Positions 44,291-49,876 of a stretch of DNA of 49,876 bases are shown here, one piece after another (the first letter of the stretch is position 1; every line of letters begins with the position of its first letter). The stretch lies in the NCBI RefSeq assembly GCF_001456935.1, contig NZ_KQ758494.1, positions 1 to 49,876 of the forward strand, in the 5' to 3' direction. The notes below the pieces were generated by a model. The model did not search any database. It saw only the letters and a list, made by a program, of their open reading frames with translations, and was not told where the DNA came from. The position numbers were made by a program, and so were the translations under genes. This DNA comes from [Bacillus] enclensis. GTDB taxonomy: Bacteria; Bacillota; Bacilli; Bacillales; Bacillaceae_B.

Positions 44291-44791
44291 ATGCGTAATA
44301 TTGATCCAAGCAAACTAGAATTTGAAGAACGCGTAGTTACAGTCAATCGTGTTGCGAAAGTTGTTAAAGGTGGACGTCGTTTCCGTTTCGCTGCTCTTGT
44401 AGTAGTAGGCGACAAAAACGGTCACGTTGGTTTCGGAACGGGTAAAGCTCAAGAAGTACCTGAGGCAATCCGCAAAGCAATTGAAGATGCGAAAAAGAAT
44501 CTTGTTGAAGTTCCTATGGTAGGAGGTACAACTCCTCACGTAGTAACTGGACGATTTGGTGCTGGTCAAATTCTTATCAAGCCTGCTTCTGCGGGTACAG
44601 GAATTATTGCTGGTGGACCTGTTCGTGCGGTACTAGAATTAGCAGGGGTACAAGATATCCTTTCTAAATCACTAGGATCCAACACTCCGATCAACATGGT
44701 TCGTGCAACAATCGAAGGTTTAAAACAATTAAAGCGTGCTGAAGACGTAGCTAAGTTACGTGGTAAATCAGTAGAAGAACTACTAGGATAA
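44291..44791 (+). CDS. rpsE: 30S ribosomal protein S5
   Basis: A 166-aa protein at the mRNA entry and fidelity region. It has the double-stranded-RNA-binding-like S5 domain ([20 protein letters not shown]) and the C-terminal domain. The loop changed in spectinomycin resistance (VVKGGRRF) looks unaltered. Confidence 0.98.
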   Translation: MRNIDPSKLEFEERVVTVNRVAKVVKGGRRFRFAALVVVGDKNGHVGFGTGKAQEVPEAIRKAIEDAKKNLVEVPMVGGTTPHVVTGRFGAGQILIKPASAGTGIIAGGPVRAVLELAGVQDILSKSLGSNTPINMVRATIEGLKQLKRAEDVAKLRGKSVEELLG

Positions 44792-44804
44792 GGGAGGGAT
44801 AACG

Positions 44805-44987
44805 ATGGCTAACAAACTAGAAATTACCCTCACTCGCAGTGTAATCGGACGTCCACAAGACCAACGTAAGACTGTTGAAGCCTTAGGACTTCGTAAAATG
44901 CATCAAACAGTTGAGCAACAAGACAACGCTGCTATCCGCGGAATGATCAACAAGGTTGCTCACCTTGTAACGGTAACAGAAAAATAA
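44805..44987 (+). CDS. rpmD: 50S ribosomal protein L30
   Basis: A 60-aa protein, [17 protein letters not shown] to the end, typical in length and sequence. AAGGGAGGG precedes the ATG. The gap to rplO is 32 nt. Confidence 0.97.
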   Translation: MANKLEITLTRSVIGRPQDQRKTVEALGLRKMHQTVEQQDNAAIRGMINKVAHLVTVTEK

Positions 44988-45019
44988 TCGATTTCTTTCG
45001 ATAACAAGGAGGTGCCGAC

Positions 45020-45460
45020 ATGAAATTACATGAGTTACAACCTGCAGAAGGTTCACGTAAAGTCCGCAATCGCGTAGGACGTGGAATTGGTTCTGGTAAT
45101 GGTAAAACTGCCGGTAAAGGTCATAAAGGACAAAACGCTCGTTCAGGCGGAGGAACTCGCCCAGGATTCGAGGGTGGTCAAACTCCTTTATTCCAACGTT
45201 TACCTAAACGCGGTTTCACCAACATCAACCGTAAAGAATATGCAATCGTCAATCTTGACGCATTGAATCGCTTCGAAGATGGTACAGAAGTTACTCCTAC
45301 TCTACTAGTTGAAACTGGTCTAGTAAGTAACGAAAAAGCAGGAATCAAGATTCTTGGTAAAGGTTCAATCGAGAAAAAGCTTACAGTAAAAGCACACAAA
45401 TTCTCAACCACTGCTAAAGAAGCTATCGAAGCTGCTGGCGGTACATCTGAGGTGATCTAA
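45020..45460 (+). CDS. rplO: 50S ribosomal protein L15
   Basis: A 146-aa protein with the glycine-rich extended N-terminus ([19 protein letters not shown]) that threads into 23S rRNA. It overlaps secY by 1 nt (TAATG), coupling ribosome and translocon synthesis. Confidence 0.98.
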   Translation: MKLHELQPAEGSRKVRNRVGRGIGSGNGKTAGKGHKGQNARSGGGTRPGFEGGQTPLFQRLPKRGFTNINRKEYAIVNLDALNRFEDGTEVTPTLLVETGLVSNEKAGIKILGKGSIEKKLTVKAHKFSTTAKEAIEAAGGTSEVI

Positions 45461-46752
45461 TGTTCCAAACTATCTCCAATTTTATGCGCGTGGGTGATAT
45501 AAGAAATAAAATTATCTTCACCCTTTTAATGTTAGTCGTCTTCCGTCTTGGTACCTTCATTCCGGTGCCAAACGTAGACGCAAATGTATTGAAGATGCAA
45601 GACCAGGCAGGAATTCTCGGATTCCTGAATACTTTTGGCGGTGGTGCGCTGCAGAACTTCTCCATCTTCGCGATGGGAATCATGCCTTACATCACGGCTT
45701 CGATCATTGTTCAGCTGCTTCAAATGGACGTTGTCCCTAAGTTCACTGAATGGTCGAAGCAAGGTGAAGTAGGCCGCCGTAAATTAGCTCAGTTCACTCG
45801 TTATTTCACAATCATTCTCGGTTTCATCCAAGCTCTGGGTATGTCCTACGGCTTTAACCGAATTTATGGTGGAATGCTTATCCAAAGCCCTGGAGTAAGC
45901 ACGTACCTGTTAATCGCTTTGGTATTGACAGCCGGTACGGCTTTTCTTATGTGGCTGGGTGAACAAATCACGGCTAAGGGTGTTGGAAATGGTATCTCGA
46001 TCCTGATCTTTGCAGGTATCGTAGCTGCGATTCCTAACACTGTAAACCAAATTTATGCTCAACAAATCGAAGGTGCAGGCGAGCAGCTTTTCCTTCGCAT
46101 TGTGGTTCTTGCACTTATACTTTTGGCAGTTATTGCAATCGTGGTTGGTACAGTGTTCATTCAACAAGCACTTCGTAAAATCCCGATTCAATATGCAAAA
46201 CGTTTAGTGGGGCGCAGTCCGGTTGGCGGACAATCAACGCATCTTCCTTTGAAAGTCAATGCTGCAGGTGTTATTCCGGTAATCTTCGCGATTTCCTTTA
46301 TCATTACACCTCAGACCATCTCGACTTTCTTTGGAGATAATGATGTGACAAGTACGATCCAGTACATCTTTGATTACACGAAGCCGGTCGGTATGATCAT
46401 CTATGTTGCATTGATCGTCGCGTTTACTTACTTCTATGCTTTCATTCAAGTAAATCCGGAACAAATGGCGGAGAACTTGAAGAAGCAGGGTGGATATATC
46501 CCTGGTATCCGACCGGGTAAAACCACTCAGGAGTATCTCACTCGCGTTCTGTACCGCCTAACATTTGTAGGGGCTATATTCTTATCTGTGATCTCAATTC
46601 TCCCAATGCTTTTCATTAACTTCGCCGGTCTGCCGCCTGCGGCACAAATTGGCGGAACAAGCCTGCTCATCGTAGTCGGTGTGGCACTTGAGACAATGAA
46701 GCAATTGGAAGCACAGCTAGTGAAGCGTCACTACAAAGGATTCATTAAATAA
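45460..46752 (+). CDS. secY: SecY, protein translocase channel
   Basis: A 430-aa membrane protein with about ten hydrophobic segments; it forms the export pore with SecE (18584) and SecG and binds SecA and ribosomes on cytoplasmic loops. The plug/TM2 signature GIMPYITASIIVQLL and the C-terminal loop with GIRPGKTTQEYL are present. Codon bias weakens here compared with the ribosomal genes. Confidence 0.98.
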   Translation: MFQTISNFMRVGDIRNKIIFTLLMLVVFRLGTFIPVPNVDANVLKMQDQAGILGFLNTFGGGALQNFSIFAMGIMPYITASIIVQLLQMDVVPKFTEWSKQGEVGRRKLAQFTRYFTIILGFIQALGMSYGFNRIYGGMLIQSPGVSTYLLIALVLTAGTAFLMWLGEQITAKGVGNGISILIFAGIVAAIPNTVNQIYAQQIEGAGEQLFLRIVVLALILLAVIAIVVGTVFIQQALRKIPIQYAKRLVGRSPVGGQSTHLPLKVNAAGVIPVIFAISFIITPQTISTFFGDNDVTSTIQYIFDYTKPVGMIIYVALIVAFTYFYAFIQVNPEQMAENLKKQGGYIPGIRPGKTTQEYLTRVLYRLTFVGAIFLSVISILPMLFINFAGLPPAAQIGGTSLLIVVGVALETMKQLEAQLVKRHYKGFIK

Positions 46753-46801
46753 GAGGGTTTTCGGGAACGTCCAGTTCCTGAAGCCATTTTATAGACATTG
46801 A

Positions 46802-48210
<1,409 letters not shown>

Positions 48211-48225
48211 GTGAAGGTGATTGGA

Positions 48226-48549
48226 TTGATCGAGTCAGATTCGACGGTTCCGAGTATAGGCCAGATCGTCCTGCCGCTTAAGGGCAGGGAAGCTGGAACG
48301 TATTCGGTCGTTGTTCAGCAATTGGATGAACGTTTTGTACTCATAGCAGACGGAGATAGAAGGAAATTCGACCGCGCCAAGCGAAAGAATATCGGACATC
48401 TTCAACTGTTTGACTATGTTTCTCCAGAAGTTCAAAACAGTATTATCGAAACAGGAAAAGTAACGAACGGTAAACTGCGCTATGCTGTTACAAAGTTTGT
48501 GAATGAAGTATTAATTGATGAGAAGAAGGGAGACATGTTCGATGGCTAA
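48226..48549 (+). CDS. KOW-domain RNA-binding protein
   Basis: A 107-aa protein with an N-terminal KOW/L14e-like motif ([19 protein letters not shown]), a basic middle ([20 protein letters not shown]) and a C-terminal helical part. It is the small conserved gene between map and infA in Bacillaceae; a specific function is not known to me. I chose TTG at 48226 because AAGGTGA lies 5-6 nt upstream and the protein then starts near the conserved motif; a GTG at 48211 would add five residues. It overlaps infA by 8 nt. Confidence 0.8.
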   Translation: MIESDSTVPSIGQIVLPLKGREAGTYSVVVQQLDERFVLIADGDRRKFDRAKRKNIGHLQLFDYVSPEVQNSIIETGKVTNGKLRYAVTKFVNEVLIDEKKGDMFDG

Positions 48550-48760
48550 GGATGATGTAATTGAAGTGGAAGGTACGGTCGCCGAGACTTTGCCTAACGC
48601 GATGTTTAAGGTAGAATTAGAAAATGGTCATACAGTTCTGGCCCATGTTTCAGGAAAGATTCGTATGCATTTCATCCGTATCTTACCTGGTGACAAGGTG
48701 ACAGTTGAATTATCACCGTATGACTTAACTCGTGGTAGAATCACTTATCGTTATAAATAA
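48542..48760 (+). CDS. infA: Translation initiation factor IF-1
   Basis: A 72-aa OB-fold (S1-like) protein that blocks the A site during initiation. It starts [11 protein letters not shown] and ends [14 protein letters not shown], both canonical. The in-frame ATG at 48515 lies within the KOW gene; the GAAGGGAGA site points to 48542. Confidence 0.97.
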   Translation: MAKDDVIEVEGTVAETLPNAMFKVELENGHTVLAHVSGKIRMHFIRILPGDKVTVELSPYDLTRGRITYRYK

Positions 48761-48792
48761 TTCATTGCACTCCGTACTATTAAGGAGGTTAG

Positions 48793-48912
<120 letters not shown>

Positions 48913-48936
48913 ACTTAAAGGAGGTGCGCTATCACT

Positions 48937-49302
48937 ATGGCACGTATTGCTGGTGTAGACATTCCACGTGACAAACGTGTTGTCATTTCATTAACATACA
49001 TCTACGGTATTGGTAAAAATACTGCACAACAAATTCTTTCAGAAGCTGGTGTCTCTGCAGATACTCGCGTTCGTGATCTAACTGAAGACGAACTAGGAAA
49101 GATTCGTGATATCGTTGATAAATTAAAGGTTGAAGGTGATCTTCGTCGTGAGATCTCTCTAAACATCAAACGTCTTATGGAAATCGGTTCATACCGCGGT
49201 CTTCGTCACCGTCGTGGACTACCTGTTCGTGGACAACATACGAAGAACAACGCTCGTACACGTAAAGGTCCTCGTAAGACTGTAGCAAACAAGAAAAAAT
49301 AA
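48937..49302 (+). CDS. rpsM: 30S ribosomal protein S13
   Basis: A 121-aa protein of the 30S head contacting P-site tRNA and L5. It starts [15 protein letters not shown] and has the basic C-terminal tail ([11 protein letters not shown]). AAGGAGGTG precedes the ATG. Confidence 0.98.
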   Translation: MARIAGVDIPRDKRVVISLTYIYGIGKNTAQQILSEAGVSADTRVRDLTEDELGKIRDIVDKLKVEGDLRREISLNIKRLMEIGSYRGLRHRRGLPVRGQHTKNNARTRKGPRKTVANKKK

Positions 49303-49309
49303 TAGGTAA

Positions 49310-49717
<408 letters not shown>

Positions 49718-49786
49718 TTTTTCTGTATAAATTTTGTATCGTTGTCTATAATGGGATATGATACAAAATACGTTCGTTCAGAAAAA
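49718..49786 (+). promoter_or_regulatory. Nested inverted repeats in the rpsK-rpoA leader
   Basis: TTTTTCTG (49718-49725) is complementary to CAGAAAAA (49779-49786), and inside it ATTTTGTATC (49731-49740) is complementary to GATACAAAAT (49760-49769). The loop contains a perfect TATAAT (49747-49752) but no good -35. It may be a leader structure controlling rpoA, or flank a promoter. The remaining 49787-49876 holds no gene start. Confidence 0.55.
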
Positions 49787-49876
49787 TGTAACCAGTTGTT
49801 GGTGCACAATAGGGAACGTAAACATGGGGAATTTCGGACTTCATTTATTTAGCCCGGAGTTTCGACGTTTTGAAGG

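Overview
The window is a core chromosomal segment from a low-to-moderate GC Bacillota, almost certainly a member of the Bacillaceae. Gene order follows the Bacillus subtilis origin-proximal region: an rRNA operon end, then ctsR-mcsA-mcsB-clpC-radA-disA-yacL-ispD-ispF-gltX-cysE-cysS-mrnC-rlmB-rae1-sigH-rpmG-secE-nusG-rplK-rplA-rplJ-rplL-rsmC-rpoB-rpoC-rplGB-rpsL-rpsG-fusA-tuf, the S10/spc ribosomal protein genes, secY-adk-map-KOW gene-infA-rpmJ-rpsM-rpsK. The window stops in the leader just before where rpoA should begin. All protein genes are on the + strand, and none looks broken.

Layout. 1-326: 3' end of 23S rRNA, 5S rRNA and terminator, with no tRNA genes following. 327-1103: a gene-free stretch with a 21-bp-period degenerate repeat array, a G-depleted tract and the CtsR-controlled promoter. 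1104-9911: protein arginine phosphorylation and Clp proteolysis (CtsR, McsA, McsB, ClpC), DNA repair and c-di-AMP synthesis (RadA, DisA) and a PIN/TRAM membrane protein. 9912-18315: MEP isoprenoid enzymes (IspD, IspF), Glu- and Cys-tRNA synthetases, cysteine synthesis under a T-box, RNA maturation enzymes (MrnC, RlmB, Rae1) and SigH. 18316-23211: L33, SecE, NusG, the L11-L1 and L10-L12 transcription units, and RsmC. 23212-36286: RNA polymerase beta and beta', the str operon genes and EF-Tu, then a second gene-free stretch with a 20-bp-period repeat array. 36287-49717: S10, spc and the first half of the alpha cluster, nearly all joined by short gaps or overlaps.

Regulation readable from sequence includes a CtsR operator, a cysteine T-box, the L10 leader with its terminator, tandem SigA promoters with a structured S10 leader, many TTGACA/TATAAT-like promoters at 16-19 bp spacing, and several hairpins between ribosomal protein genes.

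The protein content is ordinary and highly conserved. The unusual material is intergenic. Four copies of a hairpin-forming repeat (5750, 10081, 11715, 22293) consist of an outer palindromic element with or without a separate ~122-bp palindromic core; the core sits in opposite relative orientation in one copy. Two degenerate phased arrays (period 21 bp near 564-737, exactly 20 bp at 35731-35870) are each followed by a strongly C-over-G biased tract. I found no CRISPR array, prophage, transposase gene or defence system. All calls come from reading the sequence and recalled family knowledge; no database search was run.
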